Source: Halichondria panicea
Lineage: Eukaryota > Porifera > Demospongiae > Suberitida > Halichondriidae
DNA length: 64,000 nucleotides
Reading direction: 5' to 3'
NCBI RefSeq assembly: GCF_963675165.1
Contig: NC_087390.1
Span: 2,432,001-2,496,000 of the forward strand
Shown: positions 35,801 through 45,462 of the stretch, one piece after another
Layout: the number at the start of each line of letters is the position of its first letter
How positions within the stretch are numbered: position 1 is the first letter of the stretch
Notes under the pieces: generated by a model
What the model was told of the DNA's origin: nothing
The model's database searches: none
The model's input: the letters and a program-made list of their open reading frames with translations, nothing else
Translations under genes and position numbers: made by a program

Positions 35801-36713
35801 TTGAGTGAACTAGACACTTTCACGGACTGCTTCAACAGCTAATGAGACAGTAGTTGGAAAAAGAATTGAATCTTGTAGGTGATTCGAAGGCGACAAAAAA
35901 CACTTTTTTTTAGTCGATCTAATCGTTGCATAGATTCACTCATAATTATAATAAGGTCATTGTACGGTAAAAGTTTATATTTACTTCTGTGCGCGTGCAA
36001 TGAAGCTCAACGCGCAGGGTAAATGCTCTTGAGCATCTTATGTTTCACAGTTTTAGCTCAGTAATAAGGATTGTGTTATACATACTTTTTACAGGACCAT
36101 TTGTATACAATCTCTCAAAATCATACCCTCTCCCCACCCCGATCAGATCTTGTGTACACAGTACGTGGCCTTTTCCGAATTCTAGGTTGTTGCACAGCTC
36201 AATGGCAACAGTTTGCACTAGCACTGGGTATAAGCCCTGATTTCACTGACGGTCTAAGAATTGAGCAACATAACGTGAGTCAGTACTTTTCAGACATGCT
36301 GAGGTATTGGCTGGAAAATAGTGAGTGTTGTGTGGCCGATTTGGTGGACGCTATAAGGCATCTGGATCATAGGAACCTTGCTGACAAGATACAAGAAGAG
36401 TACCGTGGTAAGGCTTCAATTTATACACCCTATATGTATGTCAAATTAATTATTTCATAGGGAAATGTCTGGTAGTAAACGCACAAGATACAAGAACATA
36501 ATATCTTTGAAGATACATGCAAGATAATTGAAGTCACCATGCAGATCACCAAAAGACTATGTCTATAATTATATGCAGTATATAACATCATTATGTATTT
36601 TAATTTTGCAATGTGCAGTGCTCAATTTTTATGTATTATGCAAAACTTATTAATACAAGAACTGAATGCTATCTATCTATCTATCATTGTTCCTGGTGAC
36701 CACAGTCGTGTAG
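32884..36713 (+). CDS. TRAF-type RING/zinc-finger protein with two death domains
   Basis: Exons 32884-32993, 33057-33195, 34015-34179, 34282-34359, 34552-34629, 34683-35136, 35371-35649, 36147-36407 and a short last exon 36706-36713 join in frame to about 523 residues. RING (CGD form), three zinc-finger exons and coiled coil match the TRAF genes. MATH starts (FIWKIPEVTRRRQEARTGKT) but then diverges into about 30 residues and a donor site. Residues about 342-434 are a death domain (LRPLAAQWRSLGVHLGVP), and about 434-521 a second one (QWQQFALALGISPDF; LVDAIRHLDHRNLADKI). Exon 2 lost 15 nt in frame (GEENI) next to the last RING Cys pair. The acceptor at 36146 and the last exon (VV-stop) are inferred from phase. 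Death domains pair with like domains in receptors and kinases. Transcript data would settle the 3' end. Confidence 0.82.
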
Positions 36714-36860
36714 AGGGGCTTATTGAGGGAGTAAGTGTCCACCACCACACAACGAAACAGTCGGTCGTACTGAGTGCGACCCTTGTCCAATTGGAAGAAG
36801 AAGATGACCAGCGGAATCACCAGACTCACTGTACTCTTGAAGAGAGAGCGTCCCATACAC
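36677..36860 (-). CDS. Possible - strand exon with hydrophobic segment (copy 1 of 3)
   Basis: Read on the - strand after 'cacacatatatacag', the frame gives SLFKSTVSLVIPLVIFFFQL (membrane-like), then DKGRTQYDRLFRCVVVDTYS. Copies follow the other two TRAF-death genes (49505-49689, 54230-54396). Of five base differences between copies 1 and 2, four are silent in this frame, whereas the + strand frame would change residues. This hints at past coding on the - strand. I do not recognise the family, and no further exon is evident. It overlaps the inferred last exon of the TRAF-death gene. Confidence 0.4.
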
Positions 36861-36970
36861 CTGTATATATGTGTGGGTGGAAGGGGGATATTGTAACACA
36901 ATTATAATTAGTGGATAAGTATGGTGAGCCTTTTGTTTCAAAATGGCGATACAAAATACCATGTGTTAAT

Positions 36971-37003
36971 GGGTTAGGGTTAGGGTTAGGGTTAGGGTTA
37001 GGG
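36971..37003. repeat. Interstitial telomere-type repeat (TTAGGG)
   Basis: About five and a half perfect units of GGGTTA. It is the animal telomere motif inside a gene-containing region, 39 bp before an inferred exon start. Confidence 0.95.
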
Positions 37004-37041
37004 TTTTATGTATATGATTGCTTGTGTAATGATCGATTTAG

Positions 37042-38029
37042 GGTAAACGAAGAAATTGATCACCTCAACGACTTGGTGGCTCTACTTGTTGTGTTCGGTC
37101 AATCTGAAGAGGGTGAGGATCCGGAAGAGGATGACCCACAGCTGCAAGCCCTTCGCTCAGAACTTGAAGAGAAAGCCACCACTGCAAAGAAACTGGTGTG
37201 CATTAATTAAAGTATACACTATAAAACAACTACTTTAGTTATACACATGATTTAGGATACGGAGTGGACCAAACTGGATGAAACCATCTCAAAGTCTGAG
37301 TTCAAGAGAGAGGATGGTCCAGTCGTTAAATTCTTAGATGCTACTCTAGAGGGTTTCAACGTGAGAAGGCAGTCTTATTACGGGGGAACATTTGTTGGAA
37401 ATCACGTCCACCTAACTCTCAGGGTACGACGGAATAATTTCATACATGTATACAGCTTACTTCGTTTTTACAGCCTGAGAACACGGTGCTTCTCTGTAAT
37501 GCCGTTGTATTGGCAGCAAGCAATTACAGCCCTTCAATCCGGCAAAGAGCTGAGAAGATCCAACGGAAGTTTTCTGTTGTATTTGCTCTATTCCACAACT
37601 GTGACACGCTGTATAACCAGAGCAAGATCTCACAGGAGGAAATTGCTGCCCTAAGTAAATTATACAATGTACATTATAGCAAAAAATGACTATGCACCTT
37701 TGTCCATAGGAACTCACATCACTATGTTCATGGCATTTTACCGAGAGCATTTTCCTCATTCAACGGTCATACCCAAAATGCACATGCTGGAGAAGCATGT
37801 GGTTGACTGGCTGGGTGAGTGGAAGTTGGGACTAGGGCTTATGGGAGAGCAAGGGGCAGAGAGCATCCATGCGTACTTCAACAACTTGAAGCGCTCGTAC
37901 AGCAACATCACGAATGGCGTCGAGCGACTAAGATGTATGATGAAACAACATTTTGTACATATAGCACCGTCTAACATCGTGTGCAGACCTCTACCTGTCA
38001 AGAGACGAAAGAAGAACCCTGAGAATTGA
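37042..38029 (+). CDS. 3' part of an unrecognised multi-exon gene
   Basis: Exons 37042-37195, 37256-37423, 37474-37654 and 37710-38029 connect in frame to a TGA stop; the first begins within a codon, so the 5' part is missing or elsewhere. About 274 residues: an acidic Leu/Glu-rich stretch (EEGEDPEEDDPQLQALRSEL), a middle part (DATLEGFNVRRQSYYGGTFV), and a C-terminal block (EKHVVDWLGEW; GLMGEQGAESIHAYFNNL) ending in a basic PVKRRKKNPEN tail. C-terminal blocks of this kind (GEQGAES-H, then NxxxRL) remind me of large invertebrate proteins linked to mobile elements, but I cannot name the family. It is absent behind the other TRAF-death copies, so it inserted or was retained only here. Confidence 0.65.
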
Positions 38030-38605
38030 TGCCTACATTGTCTATTGATATCTACATAATAATCATGTACAGACAACATGTCAACAAAATAATGTAACTT
38101 TTCAAATAGTTCTAACAAGCTTACAAAAAAGTAGGGTATTTCAATTTACCTATCAGCTGTACCTCAATGCTTACCTTTTCAATGGCTGCTAGTTACTAGT
38201 TCTGCAAAACACATCTGTCCACAGGAGCGCTTCTTTGCTGGACATACTTTACATGCTGACCACAATCATGTACTTGTACAAGCCAATACAGCTTCTGCTG
38301 TGATCGCTCAATTTTTATGAAACTACCATAAATGGAAAGCACAGACTCTGTACTTCCTGTATGGTCAAATTGTTTACATATTTAGAATCCCCCTTTCCCA
38401 AAGGAATGCTCTAAAGTCAGCAACCACTTCCATAGACCTGTGGTTTGCAGGAATGTACTATCTTGTCATTATCTTGTACTACAACTAGATTAACTAAGTG
38501 CCGACTTTTCATTGCTGTGAAACAGCGGTGTGTTGGTGTCCCAAAAATCAAACTCGATTTGTTTTATCAACTCGACTTTATCTGGTAGGGATCGACTCGA
38601 TGTTA
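38030..38605. other. No gene recognised
   Basis: Spacer after the stop at 38029. Near 38550-38600 a motif 'gatcgactcgatgt' begins that is repeated on the other side of the next element. Confidence 0.5.
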
Positions 38606-38913
38606 CAGTAGAACCTCGATTATCCGGACACCTTGGTTCCAGAAGCAGGCCGGATAAGTGAATATGCCGGATAATCGAATAGATAAACCACGCCTTGATC
38701 CACCCACTTTATTGATAAACAGCAGTGCCGCATGGTTGTCTGCGCATGCGCAGAAGATAAGCAGGCATGTCTCCATGGTAACAGCTGCAACGCGCATGCG
38801 CATTTTAGGGACACGCCCATTTTCTGAATTATTTAATCTGATAAAAAGAAAACTGCCAAGCCGGATAATCGAGGTTCCGGATAATGGAGGGCCGGATAAT
38901 CGAGGTTCTACTG
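38606..38913. mobile_element. pogo/Tigger-like MITE, 308 bp, TA duplication
   Basis: CAGTAGAACCTCGATTATCC at the left pairs with 'ggataatcgaggttctactg' at the right. TA flanks both sides. 'ccggataatcga' recurs inside near both ends. These termini are typical of pogo/Tigger-type Tc1-mariner elements. The interior has no transposase. Confidence 0.9.
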
Positions 38914-39812
38914 TATTGTTATACAACTTGATTTCATCTGGTAAGGATCGACTCGATGTGTTTTATCAACTCGATTTCTTCGGTGAGAGGATCGACTCGA
39001 TTTCAGGCCGCTGGGGGAAAAAGCGAGTTTCGAGGGTGGTTTGATATCGAGGCTATCTATGGTTGCTGCAGATCAGAGCCTTGCAGCTTTCTTCTCACTC
39101 TTCCAACTACCAATAGCTAGCGTTCTAGTGCAGAGCTAACTACTAAGTAGAGTAGCAACATTCGGTAAACAAGTTTGGCTACGTACTGTTCTGAAAAGGC
39201 TGCAATGGCATTCCAAGTAAGCAAAACTAGGCATAACTCGAGAACGAAGCATTATTTTGCAAATCTACGAATTAAAATCCAAGTAAACATGACTAGAAGC
39301 CTATAGAAACTTTTACTTGCACTTGATTCATCCTTGAGCAGCTGTAGCAGTCTACACAGACACACACACAACACAGACACACAAACACACTACCGTATAC
39401 CTCGCTTCATCATTGTTTCCGTGGTATTTTTAGGTCATATTATAATTTGCTATTTGATCATACACAACGCTCTCAACTGTGTACTATGTGAAATAATCGA
39501 TCATACACACACAAGTTAGTGTTGTTTACACAGTGCATCAGTGTTTGTATTAGGGATTATAATATGGGTTCACCGAACTCATCTCAGCATTTACACGATT
39601 ATTATTAAGTTATCTACTGAAGACGGGCCCAGGAAATCAATGCACACCCACCAGCCTGATTGCATCGCTGAAAGGGTAAGTTCATGTAGAATAACTCTAG
39701 TAGTATCATTAATATAATAATATTGAATTTGGAATTTGTGTGGAAATATATTGTTGTTAATGACACTAATTGTGTGTTAAGTAAAGAAACATTCAGGTAC
39801 AGATAGCTCATT
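38914..39812. other. Spacer with GATCGACTCGAT repeats
   Basis: A block of about 55 bp containing 'gatcgactcgatgtgtttta' and 'tcaactcgattt' occurs on both sides of the pogo-like element and again near 38980. A CA-rich stretch lies near 39355-39390. No gene recognised. Confidence 0.5.
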
Positions 39813-40529
39813 AAAGAGCAGGAACTTCTGTCTATACTGTGTGCACTTGAGGAATGTCGCTCAGGTACGAGGAATTTAATCTTTGTCTGTGCATGACATC
39901 ACATGCAATTACTGCATGTTTTACTATGGAAGTAAAACAGCTAGGTCTCTTTAAACTGTTTTTTAAGAGGTGCATTCCCTGGTTCTTTCCTTGTAAATTA
40001 TTACATGTACATAAAATACTAGAGGATTTCAGGTGTGTTGACTGCTACAATGCCCACATGCACACTGTGTGTTTCCTTATACAACTAGTGGTCATGGTTG
40101 ACTTGAAGTCCCATTGTACATGCATACAGACCTTAAAATGTGCAAATAGCAACCAAATGATTGAAGCGTTGATTGTTTCTTCTGTAAGCGCTCATTCATA
40201 TAACACAGTGAAACAATAGCTGAATACAACAAATTTCATTCCCCTGCCAACTTGCCCGTCTACAGGATACTTGATTTCTCTAGCAACCTCAATTTCATGA
40301 TAATCAATGCCTTTTATTTGGTGGATTTTTAATAATAATATGTATTCCTATTCCTTCAGGGTACTTCCAAGCAGCAGCAGGAGCACGATTCCAAGAGTGG
40401 TTGGTTTTATCTTAAGATATGTGAGCAAAACTGTTGATGAGCTCAAGAACACCAGTGCCCTACTCACTCGCAGTGTGCCTCAATCAACTACTGAGAAAGT
40501 TTTAATTAAGCCAAGCGATGGCAGATATA

Positions 40530-41461
40530 CAGGGGCGTAGCCAGACTTTTGAGACAGGGGTTTCTGCAGAAAAATCAGCGGCGCGATAGCGCCGCGAAAT
40601 TTTTTGCCAGGCCCACTTCCGGTACCACACCCTCTTGATTGGGGCACACCTACTGTTATTGACTATTGTTCATGACTTTTTTTACATGTTTGTGAGAAGC
40701 TAGCTAGCTATAGACGTAACATACTAGGCATGCAGGTGCCAATTGTGTATTGCTAGTCTAGCTGAGCAACAATTAAATGTCATTTACCTGAGAGGTTTCA
40801 TGTGGCTGAGATTGTTCTAAACTTGTACACTTCCTGAATAAAGTTGTGCTTAGAGCTGAGTCTGAGAATACTGGAGCATTCAGGATTGATACTAGATCTA
40901 GAACTTAAGTCTTGGTCTTCTTTGTTTGAGGTAGCTAGCTAGCTGAGACTAACTAGCTGAGACAAAGCCAAAGTGAAACGCTTCACGGTGCTGCTTAGTT
41001 GGGCGGAGCCCGACCGTCCCTGACGGGAGGTCGGGTTGCAAGCCTATCTGGAATTTGTTCTGCGCATTATGTAGTACTGCTATGAATATTATTATTCTCA
41101 GGTGGGTGTTAACCGACTTGATGACGTTGTAAACCACAGGATGGCACAGCAATACTGCATGCGGTTTTGCAACTAGATGCAAGCGGAAGTGTAACCAAGC
41201 CACGTGGAAAATGCTGCAATCTGATAGGGCGCCACTATAGTGGCGCTAGAACAAATCCCAGATAGGCTTGCAACCCGACCTCCCGTCAGGGACGGTCGGG
41301 CTCCGCCCAACTAGGTGCTGCTCTGATTATTGATTTGCAGCCACGTGTGAAAAGATGGGCAGGGCTGCATGATTTCAATTATAGGGAGCCCTGCCCAATT
41401 TTCTCAGCAGCTCCTGGGGGGGTTTCTGGGCAACCAGGAAACAATGGTAGCTACGCCCCTG
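40530..41461. mobile_element. 932-bp element, GATATA duplication, empty site in copy A
   Basis: CAGGGGCGTAGC at the left pairs with GCTACGCCCCTG at the right. GATATA flanks both sides (40524-40529, 41462-41467). The paralogous site at about 28954-28966 reads 'gatggcagatataccacta' without the insertion, which fixes the boundaries. No transposase recognised. It contains a second element at 40996-41313. Confidence 0.93.
40996..41313. mobile_element. Mutator-like MITE, 318 bp, 9-bp duplication (copy 1)
   Basis: Inverted repeats of about 75 bp start TAGTTGGGCGGAGCCCGACC. GGTGCTGCT flanks both sides (40987-40995, 41314-41322). A second copy at 56316-56631 has its own different 9-bp duplication, which confirms the ends. 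Nested within the CAGGGGCG element. Confidence 0.95.
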
Positions 41462-41936
41462 GATATACCACTATTACATAAGTTGGAGGCAGCTGTCTTT
41501 CATCTGCAAGAACCCACTAATGAAATGGGTGTAGCATTGCAAACCGTACAAGGTACAACCTACGATGGAATTATAAGATTCCTGAATTATTACGATGGAA
41601 TTAGCTATAGGGTTAGGATTTAAGAGAATGCTGATTAATTTTGAGAAGTAAGCTCTACTGGTGCTGCCAATGTTTACAACCTCCTGAAATGCACACACTT
41701 GCATTCTCTTTGGCCACAAGCTTAGGAAACCGACAATAGAAACACTCTACATACATGGAATGCTTTTATCACATGCGTATATATAGATGCCCTAAAGCTG
41801 CATAACCACAGAGTGAAATCAATACCTATACTCGAATCCTATACCAGTAATTATAAGTTGATACGTATCACCTCTATTCTGTTTCCTAGGCGTGTGACAT
41901 ACCTAACCAAAACATCACTGCCCCTTCCCACACACA

Positions 41937-43064
41937 CAGGAGTTGGTTAACTTGCTACTAACTGGGGTGGCATGCAGTGTCTAACGTCTTTGACAGGGAG
42001 GTGGACCTGGGCAACAAAGGAGGTTAGGGAGTAGGTCAGAGTTAATTGGGTGCCAACTGATCTGCAAGTATTAATTGATTAATTAATTTATTGATTGAAC
42101 TGCTACAATCTAGACCATTAACTTTGTTAGTGGTTCCTTTGGAATGGCACATTTATTTGGTAATCATGTTATATATACGGTTTTCTGTTCTATACCGGTG
42201 AGTTAACCACTCTCTGAGTTCTAAGTTTAACGAAAATAGTGAGTTCTCTTTTGATGATTCCATGGTTGAATATTCTATGTATATTCTATGTATCAATTGG
42301 TATGTGGCCATGCAGAAGACGCCTATCAATGATAATTTAATTTTTGTGACAATTGAGAAGGATACAGGACTCCTATCATTTACTCACGACACCCACCCTC
42401 CCCCTACAGGTTGGGAGTAACTACAAGGACCCTGTCTATCCTATATGGGTGATCTGCAGCGAGAGCCACTTCTCAGTGCTGTTCTCTCATCAAAGATCGC
42501 TGCTTGAGAATCTGTAAGTTTTGAAGTCCCTCTGTAACTTTACTTTGTACAATGTAACTTTACAATTTAAGTCTTCATGGTAAAGGCTTGGTAAAGGCTA
42601 TTGAAATGTGCTTATACTTATAGATGAATTGGCGAAAGAATCATTGGTATTCGAAGTAATAATATGTGTATATTAGTAAATTGTTCGACTGTAATGTTTG
42701 TTGTCTATTGTATAGTTGTACGCAGTGCAATGGTCGATCATTCCTTACCAATTTAAGTCTTCATGCACATACAGGAGACTCCAAAGGAGAATTGACTTAC
42801 ATTATTACGATGGTCTGGCTAACCAGAACGAGGCCATACGACTGACTATAGGTACGTTGAGAGATGTGCAAATCTCAGCTAAAGTAATAGATACTCCCAC
42901 AGACAATGCAGAGGGGAGAGGGTCGTTGGTGGAGGATGCATTGACCCCACCATTGGAGCTGTGCATTCGGACTAAGTGAGTTAGAGGTTTTGTGTTGTGC
43001 ACTATTGTCAGTATGTTTCTACTGCAGATGGAGGAATACTTCTGTGAGCTGGAACAGATCTTAA
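41937..43064 (+). pseudogene. MINDY-4-like 3' exons, third copy
   Basis: About 41939 onward: ELVNLLLTGVACS with the same one-base shift as at 29399. 42410-42513: open exon with [19 protein letters not shown]. 42775-42975: [19 protein letters not shown], then [16 protein letters not shown] and [11 protein letters not shown], with a donor inside the last codon. 43028-43064: WRNTSVSWNRS then TAA, where the family continues with an acidic/Ile-Leu end. A single G-to-T change (GAA to TAA) would explain the early stop. This is the best-preserved of the four sets, but the ELVN exon remains shifted. Confidence 0.8.
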
Positions 43065-44619
43065 GCAATTCTTGATTGGAACTCTCCACCCTAACCATAA
43101 CTATAATAATTATCTGCACCTATTGTTCTATTTTTAGCATTACATTGCGCGTGTCTACCTCCTACCTTCTATAAGTGTAAAACATGACTGTGTTATCTAT
43201 TTATTTTTAGAATATTCATCATGGGAGAACCCTAACCAATGGATGACTAATCGATGAAGGAGTTCAATTAGAAGGAGGGATTGGAAACTTTTGCACACAT
43301 TTATAGAGTTCAATACAGGCCGGAGTCCGACAGGCGCAATGCAACTCAAGCAATAACACACGACGTGGGTGGATAATTAGTGAACTAATTGCTAGAGCTG
43401 CACCACGCCGGGCCTGTTGTACCTCCTCAGAGTTCATGTATAGCTTGCAAAAACATCTGCATTTCGGGCCTGGAAATGGTGGGGAAAACCCGCGAATGTA
43501 AATAGACTATGCCAGCATCACATACGTACATGTAAGCCAGAAGGCAGTACATGCAGGTGTTTTTTTTCTGTAGCTAAGATTCATGTACAAGATTGGCACA
43601 AGGGAAAAAAAAGTTAAGAATAATTATTGTTACAGTCAAGTTAAAAAGATTGTATATACCTGACTTTCGTGGACGGCCAGGTCAATTGATGGTGTTGGCG
43701 TGTTTGGAAGCAAAGGTATAATTATAGATCGGGGCCTCAGATGCACATTATGGTGGATCTTAGGAGTGAAAATTTTAGTCTACATCTTACCCAGTGGAGG
43801 GTGGAACTGTATGATCTTCCTTGCTTCTCATATAGTGGAGAAGCCAACCTCTTGTAGACGATGATTTTGACACAAACGGCACCCCATAAATTCCTCCAGC
43901 AGCAGAGAAAGCCAGTGGGGTAAACGAGCTGTGTTCGTCTCCCCCTTAATTATTTAATGCGCTCTTTGTAACATATCTTCTTCTCTAACTCATTCGATAG
44001 CATTGGGTCTGGGTGGAGTTGCGATAGCATGTGGGTTGAATACCCTATATAACATCAAAGAATGCTCTGTCTATCTCTTCCAAAAGCTTTGTGCAACAAT
44101 GTCCAAACGAGCACCCTAGCTCTTCACGATTGGGCTTTCACGATTTGGCTTTCACTCATTTCTAGCATAAGCCTTTTGACTTCACTATATTTTAAGAGAG
44201 TACACCTTCCACATCATCATCAAGAAATTAAACCTTCATGCATGCAGCCATTTTCAAAGTATATATATCTGCTGCCAGTGCAGGTACTAAGTAGCTAGCT
44301 AGCTCAATTGCACCATAGTAAAACTAGTTCTCAGCAGCAGTAAGGCTCGTACTAGCAGTGTCAAAGGCAAAGGCAAACCATCCAACAGTTATAACTCCAA
44401 GAAGATGAAACCTAGGTACAATAAACCTGTCTTCCTGAGTCTCTGGTACTTGACTAGCCTCGATTCCAGGCCGCTCTTCCTCGAAGAGAAGGCCTTGCGC
44501 TTGACTAAAGGCAGCTCTGATGTACACGCCCATAATTATAACACCGCCCACTTGTTCACCTACCTATACACTGGATTCTATTTTTAGCATATTCCTGATA
44601 GAAGCTACAAGTTTAAGTG
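43065..44619. other. Intergenic block partly duplicated at 55.2-55.9 kb
   Basis: About 43440-44210 matches 55205-55870 ('ttcgggcctggaaatggtgg', 'ctttcgtggacggccaggtc', 'ttagtctacatcttacccag', 'gcacgattgggctttcacg'). On the - strand a peptide with EEFMGCRLCQ is recognisable in both, but the frames differ by indels; I cannot assign it. 44453-44490 carries a lone TAGCCTCGATTCCAGGCCG end of the 22347-type family. Confidence 0.5.
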
Positions 44620-44627
44620 TATAAAAG
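44620..44627 (+). promoter_or_regulatory. TATA box before RING exon at 44679
   Basis: TATAAAAG 59 bp before the ATG, in a context ('agaagctacaagtttaagt') shared with 50956. Confidence 0.65.
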
Positions 44628-44678
44628 TAGCTTGCTAGATCATGAGTATTAAGTTCAATATAGTGGTAGTCAAAGCCA

Positions 44679-44788
44679 ATGAATACACTAGTGTGCGTAA
44701 GCTGTCAAGAGTACGTGTTCCACGATCCCTACCAGTGTGACTGTGGAGACAGACTATGTAACAAGTGCTACACCTCCTATGTTGAGAG
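44679..44788 (+). CDS. Orphan RING first exon upstream of TRAF-death gene
   Basis: An intact 110-nt first exon (MNTLVCVSCQEYVFHDPY.., with CNKC for CSKC) and its own TATA box, followed by a second first exon at 45463 before any second exon. Splicing to 46248 would keep frame, so it may be an alternative promoter and first exon. The copy at 51024 uses this type (MNTL) as its only first exon. Confidence 0.65.
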
Positions 44789-45410
44789 GTAAGACTGCAG
44801 TAAACTAATGAGAATGATTACAGTAATAATTGTAATATGAGACTGAGTGTCTAAATATACAGGCACAAGGGCGAGTTGCCTGTACCATGTACCATACATT
44901 GAAGAGTTAGAGGGATAGGAAACAGAGTGGTGCACGTGATGATTTTACATTGAATCTGCAGTGGAATCTCGAAAATTATCCGCGTTACGCCTTATGAACG
45001 ACGCTATTAAGCACATTTTTGCCGGGTAACTCCCAAAGCTGTGTTTCCTCGAGACATCATCTCTTTCAGCAATTTATAACACTCCTAGTCCATGAGCCAC
45101 GTGTAGTTCTTGCTAATGACTGACCACACCCAGTAAAAAGAGACTTTTCAATAAAGTTATATGTTCCCAAGGCTGTTTTAGATCTAGAGCTATTGGAACA
45201 TGTAACGTGTAAGCGTGCTGGTTATGACTACTACAATAGGTATAGACCTTGAAATATAAGTGAGTTGCACGGACTAAGCACAGTTACTTGTAGTTTATTA
45301 TAATAATTTTAATTTAATATTCACAAGCAAACACATGATCATGACATCATAAAAATTATGTCATTTTGACATTCATGGCTTCCGATCCCCATGTACGTAC
45401 CTGGAGACAA

Positions 45411-45418
45411 TATAAAAG
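45411..45418 (+). promoter_or_regulatory. TATA box of TRAF-death gene 2
   Basis: TATAAAAG 52 bp before the ATG at 45463. Confidence 0.65.
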
Positions 45419-45462
45419 GCCACAGGCTAGGACAAACTCAAAAGCAAATTAACAAAAAGCCG

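Larger units (their letters stand above)
40359..41623 (+). pseudogene. TRAF-like fragment split by nested transposons
   Basis: The same fragment as at 28787-29105: GTSKQQQEHDSK, then SKTVDELKNTSALLTR before the insertion, and PLLHKLEAAVFHLQEPTNEM, then TYDGIIRFLNYYDG after it. It is interrupted by 932 bp of mobile DNA. The decay present in copy A is shared, so the fragment was already dead before the insertion. Confidence 0.7.
39813..42850. repeat. Segmental duplication, copy B (partner 28238-31345)
   Basis: Same order as copy A, with high identity, but lacking the internal tandem duplication and containing the nested transposons at 40530-41461. Confidence 0.9.

Noticed and set aside
36040..36240. 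A + strand frame reading PFVYNLSKSYPLPTP.. before the second death domain (also 48831, 53552)
   Set aside because: It is the out-of-frame reading of the death-domain exon. The phase from the previous exon requires the acceptor at 36146, which gives the death-domain frame.
36593..36907. A + strand frame VEGLIEGVSVHHHTTKQSV.. after the second death domain (also 49461)
   Set aside because: Changes between copies replace residues in this frame but are mostly silent on the - strand. The splice-phase join reaches a stop after two codons.
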